Under the pieces are notes generated by a model. The model was given only the letters and a program-made list of their open reading frames with translations, made no database searches and had not been told where the DNA came from. From positions 69,876 to 133,875 of the forward strand of contig QPGA01000003.1 in NCBI GenBank assembly GCA_003332265.1: a DNA stretch of 64,000 nt, read 5' to 3'. Shown piece after piece: positions 8,404-17,298 of the stretch; positions within the stretch are counted from its first letter, which is position 1, and every line of letters begins with the position of its first letter. Source of the DNA: Candidatus Accumulibacter meliphilus. Lineage in GTDB: Bacteria > Pseudomonadota > Gammaproteobacteria > Burkholderiales > Rhodocyclaceae. The position numbers and the translations under genes are program-made.

Positions 8404-8641
8404 GCGTTGCGCTCCATTCGGCTGGTGTTTGCGTCTTCATCGACAGTGCGTGCAGTGCGCCGCTGTTAAAATGCTGACGTAGTATTTCGTTCACCGCTTG
8501 CTGCCTTTGCACACGGCTCTTGCCGGTGAACTCGCCGCTGACGATCAGGGCTTCAAAATGCTGTCCATCGCCGGCGACTTCGAGATGCTCGCAGGGGATG
8601 CCTTCGGCGATGATTTTGCGGACTTCTTCAGGGTGCATCAT
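8396..8641 (-). CDS. ibaG: BolA/IbaG family protein
   Basis: The 81-aa protein has the BolA fold signature, including [20 protein letters not shown] and the closing segment [14 protein letters not shown]. BolA-like proteins pair with monothiol glutaredoxins through a shared iron-sulphur cluster; IbaG (YrbA) is the version encoded beside murA. The invariant histidine is in ALHALS. Two adjacent ATG codons are possible (8641 or 8638). The gene lies 3 bases after the ABC permease and overlaps murA. Confidence 0.88.
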   Translation of the reverse strand: MMHPEEVRKIIAEGIPCEHLEVAGDGQHFEALIVSGEFTGKSRVQRQQAVNEILRQHFNSGALHALSMKTQTPAEWSATRG

Positions 8642-8644
8642 GAT

Positions 8645-9400
8645 TCAGGACCTCAGTTTGTAGCCGCTCCTGAGGAGTGCCAGCGTTGCCGCCGACACGA
8701 GCAGGAAAGTTGCGGTGACGACTGCCAGACTAATTCCCGGCGGCACGTCCGAGACGCCGAAAAAGCCGAAGCGAAAGCCGTCGATGATATAGAACACGGG
8801 GTTGAAACGCGAAACGAGTTGCCAGAACTCGGGCAGCGAATGAATCGAGTAAAAGACGCCCGAGAGCATGGTCAGAGGCATGATCAGGAAGTTCTGAAAG
8901 CCCGCCAACTGGTCGAACTTGTCGGCCCAGATGCCGGCGATCATCCCCAGGGTACCCATGATCCCGCCGCCGAGGGCGATGAAGAGCAGAATCCAGTGCG
9001 GGGCGGCGAAAGTCACGGGCGCGAACCACATGGTTACCGCCAGCACGCCGCCGCCGACCATCACGCCGCGCAGCATCGCGGCAACGACATAGGCCAGGAA
9101 GAACTCGACGTAAGAGATCGGTGGCAGAAGCACGAAGACGACGCTACCCGTCACTTTTGACTGAATAAGGCTCGACGAGCTGTTGGCGAAAGCGTTCTGC
9201 AGCGCCGACATGATCACCAGGCCGGGGATGAGAAAGGCCGCGTAGGGCACACCGTTCACCTGCACGTGCGACTCCAGCACGTGCGAGAAGATCATCAGGT
9301 AGAGCAGTGCGGTCAGTACCGGCGCGCCGACAGTCTGGAAACTCACTTTCCAGAAACGCAAAAGCTCCTTGTAGAGCAAGGTCACGAAGCCGCTGCTCAT
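8645..9400 (-). CDS. ABC-2 type transporter permease
   Basis: This 251-aa integral membrane protein has about six hydrophobic segments and the ABC-2 layout (LMIFSHVLESHV, SSSSLIQSKVTGSVVFVLLP, LSGVFYSIHSLPEFWQ). It overlaps the ATPase gene upstream by an ATGA junction, so the two form one transporter. Homologues at this operon position (YadH-like) export an unknown envelope compound. Its place between mlaB and ibaG/murA suggests a cell-envelope role, but no substrate can be read from sequence. Confidence 0.9.
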   Translation of the reverse strand: MSSGFVTLLYKELLRFWKVSFQTVGAPVLTALLYLMIFSHVLESHVQVNGVPYAAFLIPGLVIMSALQNAFANSSSSLIQSKVTGSVVFVLLPPISYVEFFLAYVVAAMLRGVMVGGGVLAVTMWFAPVTFAAPHWILLFIALGGGIMGTLGMIAGIWADKFDQLAGFQNFLIMPLTMLSGVFYSIHSLPEFWQLVSRFNPVFYIIDGFRFGFFGVSDVPPGISLAVVTATFLLVSAATLALLRSGYKLRS

Positions 9401-10335
9401 CTTGCGGCATCCTGCGCGCTACCACTCTCCTGCATGACGCCGAGAAAGACGTCCTCGAGGTCGGCTTGCGTCAGCCGCAGGTCGTCAATGCCGCAGCCAG
9501 CCGCGCGCAGGGTCGCCAATAGCGGTTCGAGCTCGTCGAGGCTTGCCAGGTGGAAGGAGCAGGTCTCCTCACTTTCACTGGCGCGAGCACGCAGCGCGGC
9601 CGGCAGCGAAGCTGGCCCGCCCGCCAGACGGAGGTTCAGTGTCTGACCCGAGAAGCGTGCCAGCAGGTTGCGGGTCGTATCCAGGGCCACGACCTGTCCC
9701 TGCTTGAGCATCGCGATTCGCTCGCAAAGAGCTTCTGCCTCCTCAAGATAGTGCGTCGTCAGGATGATCGTGTGGCCGTCCTGGTTGAGACGGCGGATGA
9801 ATTGCCACAGGCCCTGGCGCAACTCGACGTCGACGCCGGCGGTCGGCTCGTCGAGGACCAACACTGGCGGCTTGTGCACCAGCGCCTGCGCGACCAGGAC
9901 ACGCCGCTTCATGCCACCGGACAGGCGGCGCATGTTGATGTCGGCCTTGGCAGTGAGATCAAGATTGGCGAGAATCTCGTCAATCCAGTCGTCGTTTTTG
10001 CGTATTCCGAAATAGCCGGATTGAATCCGCAGCGTTTCGCGTACCGAAAAGAAGGGGTCGAAAACGAGTTCTTGCGGAACCACGCCCAGCCTTCGCCGCG
10101 CTTCGCGGTAGTCGCTGCGCACATCGTGGCCCATGACGCTCAAGGTGCCGGCATCCGGGCGGGTGAGGCCGGCCAGGCAGGAAATCAGCGTTGTCTTACC
10201 GGCGCCGTTCGGGCCGAGGAGACCGAAAAACTCGCCTTCGGCAATCTGCAGCGAAACGCCCGCAAGCGCCCGCAAGCTGCCAAAGCGCTTTTCGACTTGA
10301 GAAATGGAAACTGCGACGCTCATGGCATCGGGCAT
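9397..10335 (-). CDS. ABC transporter ATP-binding protein (exporter)
   Basis: The ~312-aa ATPase shows Walker A (GPNGAGKTT), Q-loop region (LGVVPQELVFDPFF), ABC signature (RLSGGMKRR) and Walker B (VLVLDEPTAGVD) with the switch histidine in TTHYLEE. It resembles YadG-type exporters. The open frame extends upstream through the STAS gene, but homology begins at VSISQVEKRFG, so I use the ATG at 10335; ATG 10323 is equally possible. It works with the permease it overlaps by 4 bases. Confidence 0.9.
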   Translation of the reverse strand: MPDAMSVAVSISQVEKRFGSLRALAGVSLQIAEGEFFGLLGPNGAGKTTLISCLAGLTRPDAGTLSVMGHDVRSDYREARRRLGVVPQELVFDPFFSVRETLRIQSGYFGIRKNDDWIDEILANLDLTAKADINMRRLSGGMKRRVLVAQALVHKPPVLVLDEPTAGVDVELRQGLWQFIRRLNQDGHTIILTTHYLEEAEALCERIAMLKQGQVVALDTTRNLLARFSGQTLNLRLAGGPASLPAALRARASESEETCSFHLASLDELEPLLATLRAAGCGIDDLRLTQADLEDVFLGVMQESGSAQDAAR

Positions 10336-10358
10336 CGGGTCGAAGCTGCGTCGCCCGT

Positions 10359-10652
10359 TCAGGCGAGCGGGAGGAGTTCGGAGACGCCGTATAGCTCTGC
10401 CAGGCTGATCATGCTCGCCGGCGGATGGGCAATTCGCAGCTGGACGCCGCGCTCGGTAGCCTTGCGCTGCCACGCGAAAAGCGTGCTCAGCGATGACGAA
10501 TCAAGCTCGGTCACGCCGGCAAGGTCGAGCAGCAATTCGCCTGATGGTGCGCCGGAATTCAGCAGCGGGTAGCCTGCTTCGAGCAGCGCACGAGCGTTGG
10601 CGATGAGCATCGGCGCGGTGACACGCAGCCGGCCTTCCGCTTGCTCGATCAT
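10359..10652 (-). CDS. mlaB: STAS-domain protein MlaB
   Basis: A 97-aa cytoplasmic STAS domain, with the block ELLLDLAGVTELDSSSLSTL typical of the anti-sigma antagonist fold. In the Mla system MlaB binds the MlaF ATPase and supports assembly and activity of the MlaFEDB inner-membrane complex. It overlaps mlaC by an ATGA junction, indicating translational coupling. The assignment rests on fold and position. Confidence 0.85.
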   Translation of the reverse strand: MIEQAEGRLRVTAPMLIANARALLEAGYPLLNSGAPSGELLLDLAGVTELDSSSLSTLFAWQRKATERGVQLRIAHPPASMISLAELYGVSELLPLA

Positions 10653-11263
10653 TTGTTGGCGTTTGCCAGTTGTGTGTTTCTATTGCCGAGCATCTGGATC
10701 AGCCCGTCGATACCCTTGTTGCTGACTTCGCGGGCGAAGGAGCCCCGGTAATTGGTAACCAGGCTGACACCGGAGACGATGACATCGTAGACTTTCCATT
10801 CGCGGCCCTGCTTTTCGAGCGCGTAATTCAGCGGAATTGATTGGCTGCCCGGTTGCACGACTTCGGTCTTGACAATGACATCGGTTGCGCCGGCTGCAAA
10901 GGTGCTCGGCCGGTAGGATACGCTCTGGTCCTTGAACGAGGTCAGGGCATTCGAATAGGTGCGTACCAGCAGGTTCTTGAACTCTTCAGCCAGGCGTTGC
11001 TGCTGCTCGGGTGTGGCCTTGCTCCAGTTGCGTCCGACGGCCAGGGCCGTCATGCGCCGGAAATCAAAATACGGCAACACCTTTGTTTCGACCAGTTTGA
11101 GCGCCTTGGCGGTGTCGCCGCTCTGAATGTCCTTGTCCTGACGGACGATGTTCAATACATCGTCGGTGACCTGCTGCACAAGTGCATCCGGTGATTGCTC
11201 CAGTGCGACCGCGGAGCCCGTCAGCAGCAATAGAGAAAAGAAAAGGGACAGTAGAGATCTCAT
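10649..11263 (-). CDS. mlaC: Periplasmic phospholipid-binding protein MlaC
   Basis: The 204-aa protein begins with a signal peptide (MRSLLSLFFSLLLLTGSAVA) and matches the Ttg2D/MlaC family, including VLPYFDFRRMTALAVGRNW and LKQ-like helices. MlaC ferries phospholipid between MlaA at the outer membrane and MlaFEDB at the inner membrane. The open frame runs 14 codons further upstream, but the ATG at 11263 has a signal peptide immediately after it and GGAA in front. It overlaps mlaB and lies 67 bases after mlaA. Confidence 0.92.
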   Translation of the reverse strand: MRSLLSLFFSLLLLTGSAVALEQSPDALVQQVTDDVLNIVRQDKDIQSGDTAKALKLVETKVLPYFDFRRMTALAVGRNWSKATPEQQQRLAEEFKNLLVRTYSNALTSFKDQSVSYRPSTFAAGATDVIVKTEVVQPGSQSIPLNYALEKQGREWKVYDVIVSGVSLVTNYRGSFAREVSNKGIDGLIQMLGNRNTQLANANK

Positions 11264-11330
11264 GAATATTTCCGTGCAAGTGAGGACTGCTGCTTGACGC
11301 AGCATGGTCTACAGCAGCCGACGCGGCCGC

Positions 11331-12056
11331 TCAATGGTCAGGGGAAAGCGGTGGCGGGGGACTGTCGACACCGTCGAATATCAAGCTGCGACGATTCTGC
11401 AGGTAGGCATCGCGTATATACGAGTATTTGTCGAAAGCCGCCTCTTCAACCACCTTGTCAGCCGCCAGGTAGCCCGCTCTTATGTCTGTGTAGCGCAGCG
11501 CAACCAGGCTGTTGCGCAGCGCGACGTCGTCGACGCGCCAGACCGGATCGTAATAGGTATCGACCAGCCAACCGAAGGTGTCCCGTGTCGTACGCGGTCC
11601 GATGATGGGCCAGTAGAAGTAGGGGCCGTTGGGAACGCCCCAGGTGCCGAGCGTCTGGCCGAATTCTTCGGTGTGTTTGACCAAGCCCATTTCGCCGGCC
11701 ACGTCAAAGACGCCGCCGATACCAATGGTACTGTTGATCAGCACCCGTCCAACATCGGAAAGGGCGTCAGCTCCCTTGCCCTGCAGGAGGTTGTTGATTG
11801 CCGTCCACGAGTCCCAGATATTGCCGAAAAAATTGCCGACCGCGACTTTGACCGGCAGCGGCGTCACCGCGTCGTAGCCTTGGGCTACGGGCTTGATGGC
11901 AACCTTGTCCAGGCCTTCATTGACGGCAAACATGGCGCGGTTGAAGCCCTCGAAGGGGTCTGCCGGATCCTGATCTACCGTCGCGCAACCGCTGGCAGCA
12001 AGGATCGTCACTGCGCAGGCACAGGCGGTAAGGCGGCGCGGAAAAGTTGGTTTCAC
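11331..12056 (-). CDS. mlaA: Outer-membrane lipoprotein MlaA/VacJ
   Basis: A 241-aa lipoprotein with lipobox LAASGC (Cys24) followed by the VacJ core: DPFEGFNRAMFAVNEGLDK, the GVFDVAGEMGL region and GPYFYWPIIGPRTTRDTFG. MlaA removes mislocalised phospholipid from the outer leaflet and hands it to MlaC. Its position between mlaD and mlaC is the common betaproteobacterial arrangement, unlike E. coli where mlaA is unlinked. Confidence 0.94.
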   Translation of the reverse strand: MKPTFPRRLTACACAVTILAASGCATVDQDPADPFEGFNRAMFAVNEGLDKVAIKPVAQGYDAVTPLPVKVAVGNFFGNIWDSWTAINNLLQGKGADALSDVGRVLINSTIGIGGVFDVAGEMGLVKHTEEFGQTLGTWGVPNGPYFYWPIIGPRTTRDTFGWLVDTYYDPVWRVDDVALRNSLVALRYTDIRAGYLAADKVVEEAAFDKYSYIRDAYLQNRRSLIFDGVDSPPPPLSPDH

Positions 12057-12069
12057 TGATTTCCTTCCG

Positions 12070-12540
12070 TTATTCTGTCGGACCTTCGGAGGCCTTGTTG
12101 AACATGAACTGACTGATCAGGCTTTCCAGTACCACGGCGGATTGCGTTTTCGTGATCACGTCGTTGGCCTGCAGCATCTTTTCGTCGCCGCCTGGATCGA
12201 GCCCGATGTATTGCTCACCAAGCAGACCGGCAGTCAGGATCAGGGCGAAAGTATCTTTTGGAAAACGATAGCTCTCGTTGATGTGGAAAGTGACCACCGC
12301 TTCGTAGTCCTTGGCGTCGAAGCGGATGTCAGCCACGCGGCCGACGACGACGCCGGCGCTCTTTACCGGCGCCCTGACTTTCAGGCCGCCGATATTAGCA
12401 AACTTGGCCGTCAGCGGGTATGTTTCGGCGAAATTGCCAGCCGAGATGTTGCCGACCTTCAGCGCCAGGAACAGTACGCCAGCCAGTCCCATGGCAACAA
12501 AAATTCCGACCCACAGGTCGAGTAACTTGCGACTCATCAA
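12070..12540 (-). CDS. mlaD: MCE-domain protein MlaD
   Basis: A 156-aa protein with one N-terminal transmembrane helix (about residues 7-27) and a single periplasmic MCE domain (ANIGGLKVRAPVKSAGVVVG, LGEQYIGLDPGG). MlaD forms the hexameric periplasmic ring of the Mla complex, through which phospholipid passes. Two ATGs start the frame; it overlaps mlaE by an ATGA junction. Confidence 0.94.
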   Translation of the reverse strand: MMSRKLLDLWVGIFVAMGLAGVLFLALKVGNISAGNFAETYPLTAKFANIGGLKVRAPVKSAGVVVGRVADIRFDAKDYEAVVTFHINESYRFPKDTFALILTAGLLGEQYIGLDPGGDEKMLQANDVITKTQSAVVLESLISQFMFNKASEGPTE

Positions 12541-13352
12541 GCCTCCCGCAACATGAACGAGGTTAATACAAAGTCGAGCGCCAGGATCGCCAGTGCCGAC
12601 TGCACGACGGTGCTCTTGATCGAGCTGGACACGCCTTCCGCTGTCGGTACTGCATCGTAGCCCTCGAACACGGCAATCAGCGAAACCGCAATGCCGAAGA
12701 CAAAGCTCTTGATGATGCCACTCCAGATGTCATGGTAAAAATCAACCGAAGCCCCCATCTGTGACCAGAAAGCACCTTCGTCGACGCCGATGAAGACGAC
12801 CCCTATCAGGTAGCCGCCGAAGATACCTGCCACCGAGAATAGCGCCGCCAGCAAGGGCATCGAGATCACGCCACCCCAGAAACGCGGGGCCACGACGCGG
12901 CCAATCGGGTTGACCGCCATCATGTCCATTGCCGTGAGCTGCTCGGTTGCCTTCATCAGGCCGATTTCGGCCGTGATCGCCGAGCCCGCCCGCGAAGCAA
13001 AGAGCAGTCCAGCGACCACGGGGCCAAGTTCCCGGACCAGCGACAAGGCTACCAGAACGCCAAGCGCGTCGGCCGAGCCGTAGCGCTGCAATGTTTCGTA
13101 GCCCTGCATGCCGAGCACCATGCCGATGAACAAACCGGAAACCATGATGATCAGCAGCGACTGGAAGCCGGAAAAATAGAGTTCGCGGATGGTCAGATGA
13201 ATACGTCGGAAGGACTGTCCGGACGAGAGCAGCAGCACGACAAAGAAACGCGCGACAAAGCCCAGCTGCTGGAGCGCGGAAGTTACGCGGTGTCCCAGGT
13301 GGGTGACCATCGCCACGACCGTACTCCAAGCACCGTGTTTAGGCTCGCTCAT
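12537..13352 (-). CDS. mlaE: Mla phospholipid transporter permease MlaE
   Basis: The 271-aa permease carries the MlaE family blocks LIIMVSGLFIGMVLGMQGY, VRELGPVVAGLLFASRAGSA and LTAMDMMAVNP, with five or more membrane helices. The open frame continues 80 codons upstream into mlaF sequence, but homology starts at MSEPKHGAW, so I use the ATG at 13352, which overlaps the mlaF stop by 14 bases. It forms the membrane core with MlaF and MlaD. Confidence 0.94.
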   Translation of the reverse strand: MSEPKHGAWSTVVAMVTHLGHRVTSALQQLGFVARFFVVLLLSSGQSFRRIHLTIRELYFSGFQSLLIIMVSGLFIGMVLGMQGYETLQRYGSADALGVLVALSLVRELGPVVAGLLFASRAGSAITAEIGLMKATEQLTAMDMMAVNPIGRVVAPRFWGGVISMPLLAALFSVAGIFGGYLIGVVFIGVDEGAFWSQMGASVDFYHDIWSGIIKSFVFGIAVSLIAVFEGYDAVPTAEGVSSSIKSTVVQSALAILALDFVLTSFMLREA

Positions 13353-14157
13353 GGGCCGCTTTCCCAAGCAATTCCTCAACAAGAGGCTTGGCAGGATAGT
13401 GGAAGGGGACCGGTCCGTCCGCCTGCGCGAAAACGAACTGGTGCACAAAGGGATGTTGCGAAGCACGGATCTCGTCGGGCGTACCCATCGCCACCACTTT
13501 TCCGTCGGACATGAAATAGATGTAGTCGACGATCTGCAACGACTCCTGAATGTCATGGGTGACCATGATCGAGGTTGCGCCGAGCGCATCATTCAGCTTG
13601 CGAATCAGCTGCCCGATGACGCCCAGGGAGATCGGATCGAGTCCGGCAAAGGGCTCGTCATACATGATCAGCATTGGGTCGAGCGAAATCGCCCGTGCCA
13701 GTGCTACTCGTCTGGCCATGCCGCCGGAGAGCTCGGCGGGCATCAGCTGATCAGCGCCGCGCAAGCCAACGGCATTGAGCTTGAGGAGGACCAGGTCGCG
13801 GATCAGTTCTTCGGGCAGATCGGTGTGCTCGCGCATCTGATAGGCGACGTTGTCAAATACCGAAATGTCCGTAAACAGCGCGCCGAACTGGAACAGCATG
13901 CCCATGCGCCGGCGCAGATCGTAGAGCTCGTCATGGCGCAATTTGGGTACCGACAGGCCGTCGACCAGTACCTCGCCGCGGCTGGGCTTGAGTTGCCCAC
14001 CAATCAGCCGCAGCAGAGTGGTCTTGCCGCAGCCGGAACCGCCCATGATCGCGACGACCTTCCCGCGCGGGATCTGCATGCTGATCCCCTTGAGGATCGG
14101 TCGATCGTCGTAGGCGAAATCAAGGTCCTTGATTTCGACCAGATTATCGTCAGACAC
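13339..14157 (-). CDS. mlaF: Mla phospholipid transporter ATPase MlaF
   Basis: The 272-aa ATPase has Walker A (GGSGCGKTT), signature (LSGGMARRVALARA), Walker B (LIMYDEPFAGLDP) and H-loop (VTHD). It energises phospholipid movement by MlaFEDB. The start is a GTG at 14157, preceded by AGGA at a 7-base distance; longer readings extend into the divergent intergenic region with no homology. It is the first gene of the minus-strand envelope operon. Confidence 0.94.
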   Translation of the reverse strand: MSDDNLVEIKDLDFAYDDRPILKGISMQIPRGKVVAIMGGSGCGKTTLLRLIGGQLKPSRGEVLVDGLSVPKLRHDELYDLRRRMGMLFQFGALFTDISVFDNVAYQMREHTDLPEELIRDLVLLKLNAVGLRGADQLMPAELSGGMARRVALARAISLDPMLIMYDEPFAGLDPISLGVIGQLIRKLNDALGATSIMVTHDIQESLQIVDYIYFMSDGKVVAMGTPDEIRASQHPFVHQFVFAQADGPVPFHYPAKPLVEELLGKAAHERA

Positions 14158-14295
14158 TGTTGAATCCTGAGACAAAAAAATCCGATTATACCGGACTCTC
14201 AGCATCAGCCGCGTGAATTGCTTGGCGCCCGTGTATCTGGGAAACAATGACGTGTTAATCTATCCGGAAACAACGGCCCGTTTTTCATTCTTCCC

Positions 14296-15750
14296 ATGAC
14301 GGAAATCTCCTTGCCCGAAAAACCCCTGCTGCTGATTGTTGACGACGACCCGCTGATCTGTGACAGCTTGAGTTTTTCGCTGAGTTCGCTCTTCGAAGTG
14401 GTCACCAGCCATTCGCGCCCGCATGCCTTGCAGCTGCTTCGGCAGTTGCGCAGGCCGCCGGAGCTGGCGCTGCTTGATCTCGGTCTGCCGCCGCTGCCAC
14501 ATCGTCCGGACGAGGGTTTTGCGCTGATCTCGGAGCTGCTCAAGGTCGCACCGGAAATGCGCATCGTTGTCCTCTCCGGACAAAGCGAGGACGGCAACGC
14601 ACGGCACGCGCGGACGCTTGGCGCGGCCGATTTCGTGGCCAAGCCGTGCAACCCCGCCGATCTGCAGCAGCTTCTCCGGGGGGCGCTGGCGTTTCGCGCC
14701 CTCGTCGAGAAACGTCCGCCGGGCGCGGCGGCCTCACCGCTTATCGGTCACAGCCCGGCTATCGACAAGCTGCGGCTGCAGTTGCGACAGTATGCCGATC
14801 TGCCTTTCGCGGTACTGATCGAAGGCGAGTCGGGGAGCGGCAAGGAAATCATCGCCTCCGCTGGTCTGCATTACGATACGCGCCGCCGCGAGAAGCCGTT
14901 CCTGGCGCTGAATTGCGCTGCAATTTCGCCGAACCTGGTTGAAGCGACCTTGTTTGGCTACGCGCGCGGCGCGTTTACCGGCGCCATCGCCACCAAGGCG
15001 GGCTACTTCGAAGACGCCACCGAGGGCACCTTGTTCCTGGACGAGATTGGCGAACTGGCGCTCGAACTACAAGCCAAGCTGCTGCGGGTGCTGGAAAACG
15101 GCGAGTATCAACGGGTCGGCGAAACACAGCCGCGCGTCAGCCGGGCGCGCATCATTGCCGCCACCAACCGCGATTTGCGCAAGGAGGTGCGGGCCGGCAA
15201 TTTCCGGGCCGATCTCTACCACCGCCTGTCGGTGTGCGCCATCGTGGCTCCGCCATTGCGCGAGATGGGCGACGACAAGCTGCTCCTGCTCGAACACTTC
15301 CGGCAGCTGTACGCGGCCCAAGCGCAGCTACTGCCGTTCAGTCTCTCCGCTGAGGCAAGCCGCCTCTGGCTCGACTACGGTTTTCCAGGCAATGTCCGCG
15401 AGCTGCGCAACATCGTCATTCGTCTGGCCAGCAAGCACGCGGGGCAGGTGGTCGACGTAGCTGCGCTGGAAGCCGAGCTTGACGTGCCTGACGAGCCCCT
15501 GGTCGCTGCGACGGGCATCGGCACTGGCGGTGAGGAGTCCGACGGCGAGGCCATCATCGCGGCGGCAACGCAGCGCTTGCGGCAACGCGAGCCCTTCAGT
15601 CTCGATGGTTTGCTCAATGCCACCGAACGCGGCTATATCGAAGCCGCGCTGAAGCTGGCGCATGGCAATGTCAGTCAGGCTGCTCGCCTGCTTGGCATCC
15701 ATCGCACGACGCTCTACAACCGCATGGAATCGTCGGCGCGGGAACCCTGA
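14296..15750 (+). CDS. Sigma-54-dependent response regulator (NtrC/PilR family)
   Basis: A 484-aa protein in three parts: a receiver domain (residues ~10-125; DDD acidic cluster, phospho-acceptor Asp61 in LLDLGLP), an AAA+ domain (Walker A GESGSGKE, GAFTGA sigma-54 contact loop within GYARGAFTGA, Walker B LFLDEIGELAL), and a C-terminal Fis-type helix-turn-helix (GNVSQAARLLGIHRTTLYNRM, cut one residue from the end). It should activate RpoN promoters when phosphorylated. The pilus genes follow directly, with the next start overlapping its stop. The pilin promoter at 31555 is a likely target and the kinase at 29689 a likely partner. No cognate kinase gene is adjacent. Confidence 0.93.
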   Translation: MTEISLPEKPLLLIVDDDPLICDSLSFSLSSLFEVVTSHSRPHALQLLRQLRRPPELALLDLGLPPLPHRPDEGFALISELLKVAPEMRIVVLSGQSEDGNARHARTLGAADFVAKPCNPADLQQLLRGALAFRALVEKRPPGAAASPLIGHSPAIDKLRLQLRQYADLPFAVLIEGESGSGKEIIASAGLHYDTRRREKPFLALNCAAISPNLVEATLFGYARGAFTGAIATKAGYFEDATEGTLFLDEIGELALELQAKLLRVLENGEYQRVGETQPRVSRARIIAATNRDLRKEVRAGNFRADLYHRLSVCAIVAPPLREMGDDKLLLLEHFRQLYAAQAQLLPFSLSAEASRLWLDYGFPGNVRELRNIVIRLASKHAGQVVDVAALEAELDVPDEPLVAATGIGTGGEESDGEAIIAAATQRLRQREPFSLDGLLNATERGYIEAALKLAHGNVSQAARLLGIHRTTLYNRMESSAREP

Positions 15751-17183
15751 TGTATCTGGAACATTTCGGCCTGCATCAAGCGCCGTTTCGGATCACGCCG
15801 CATACCGAGTTCTTTTTTGCCGGCGGCAAGCGCGGCGCGACCCTCGAGGCCCTGATCTACGCGATCACTCACGATGAAGGCATCGTCAAGGTCAGTGGCG
15901 AGGTGGGTAGCGGCAAAACGATGCTCTGCCGGATGTTGCTGGAGAAGCTCCCGGATAACGTCGAGACGGTCTATCTGTCCAATCCGCTGCTCTCGCGCGA
16001 CGAAATTCTCTTCGCCATTGCCGAGGAGTTGCGCATTCCCCTTGCGGAGGGGCGTAACCATCTGCTGCTTCGCTCCCTGCAAGAGCGTCTCCTGGAGATC
16101 TACGGCAGCGGCCGCCAGGTGGTGGCCTTGATCGACGAGGCGCATGCCATGCCTCCCGAGGCTCTGGAAGAGATTCGGCTGCTTTCCAATCTGGAGTCCA
16201 ACCGCCACAAACTGCTACAGATCGTCCTCTTCGGTCAGCCCGAGCTGGATTCCCGCTTGCGGCAAACGAGCATGCGCCAACTCAATGATCGCATCACCCA
16301 CAATTTCAGGCTGGAACCGCTGCGCCGCAGCGATGTTTCGGTCTATCTGTTGTTCCGCCTGCGCGCGGCCGGTTATCGGGGGCCGGATCCCTTCACCAAA
16401 GGGGCTGTCGAGCTGATCAGCAAGGCCTCCGAAGGGCTCAGCCGACGCATCAACATTCTTGCCGACAAGGCCCTGCTCGCCGCTTTCTCCGAAGGTGTGC
16501 ATCAGGTCGATCGGCGGCAGGTGCGGGCGGCGATTCGCGACGTCGAGTTCCGCCGCCTCAAGCGCCGTTTTGGCGTCGGCTGGGCCTGGGCGGGAGCAGC
16601 TGCTAGTCTTTGCGTAGTGGTCGTCGTGGCTTATCTCGCCGGCGCGCGGCACCTTGCCAGCTTTGGCGGTCCGGTCAGCACTCCCCTTGCCGAGCTGCCG
16701 GTCGCCGTGCAGCCGCTCGCCGCGGCCGCGGCACAGGGCGTCGAGGCACCGCTTGCGGCGCCGGCCTTGCCGCGGGACGCAGCGTCCGGCGCCGCAACGG
16801 CGGAGCTTTCGGTCGCCGCTGCGGAGGCCTCGCCACCAGCCACCGAGTTGCCGCGTGCGCCAGGGTCTTTGACGCTGGCTGAGCGCAGCGCGGCCAGCGC
16901 TGCCTGGCTGGCAAAGACTCCGGATAGTCATTTTTTCATTCAGTTGCTCGTCGTTGATGCCGCAAGTGAGAAAGAAGTGCTGGATTTCATTGACAAGCAT
17001 GCCGCAACGCTTGATCTGCAGCAGCTTCGCGTCTATAGCTCCAGTCTGAGTGGCCGCGACCGGCTCGGCGTCATTTATGGCGACTATCCGTCGCGCGAGT
17101 TGGCCAACGCTGCGCTGGCCAAGCTCGCCGAGGTCAGCCCGGCGAGCAAGCCCTACGTTCGAGCGGTCAGTCGACTACGCTGA
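15750..17183 (+). CDS. mshM: ExeA/MshM-type AAA ATPase with C-terminal SPOR domain
   Basis: A 477-aa protein: an N-terminal AAA domain beginning MYLEHFGLHQAPFRITP, with Walker A (GEVGSGKT) and Walker B (VVALIDEAHAM), one transmembrane helix near residues 278-298, an Ala/Pro-rich linker, and a periplasmic SPOR domain at about 390-477. ExeA/GspA/MshM proteins bind peptidoglycan and help place the secretin. The ATG overlaps the regulator stop (TGATG), so the two are translationally coupled. It opens the M-L-N-E-G order typical of MSHA pili. Confidence 0.9.
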   Translation: MYLEHFGLHQAPFRITPHTEFFFAGGKRGATLEALIYAITHDEGIVKVSGEVGSGKTMLCRMLLEKLPDNVETVYLSNPLLSRDEILFAIAEELRIPLAEGRNHLLLRSLQERLLEIYGSGRQVVALIDEAHAMPPEALEEIRLLSNLESNRHKLLQIVLFGQPELDSRLRQTSMRQLNDRITHNFRLEPLRRSDVSVYLLFRLRAAGYRGPDPFTKGAVELISKASEGLSRRINILADKALLAAFSEGVHQVDRRQVRAAIRDVEFRRLKRRFGVGWAWAGAAASLCVVVVVAYLAGARHLASFGGPVSTPLAELPVAVQPLAAAAAQGVEAPLAAPALPRDAASGAATAELSVAAAEASPPATELPRAPGSLTLAERSAASAAWLAKTPDSHFFIQLLVVDAASEKEVLDFIDKHAATLDLQQLRVYSSSLSGRDRLGVIYGDYPSRELANAALAKLAEVSPASKPYVRAVSRLR

Positions 17184-17238
17184 CGAAGGTCTCCGGGGCG
17201 CCTCGGGATAGAGTCGTAACACAATAAAAATCATGCAC

Positions 17239-17266
17239 TTGCCTCGAAGTTGTGTCGTGGTATCAT
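17239..17266 (+). promoter_or_regulatory. Sigma-70 promoter candidate before the secretin gene
   Basis: TTGCCT (17239-17244) and TATCAT (17261-17266) are spaced by 16 bases. The -10 box is 5/6 to consensus, the -35 weaker. The start would lie about 26 bases before the GTG of mshL. This would let the secretin-to-prepilin block be transcribed separately from the regulator/ATPase pair. Confidence 0.45.
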
Positions 17267-17298
17267 GAAGTCAACCCTTAACCGGAGCAAGCCCGAGC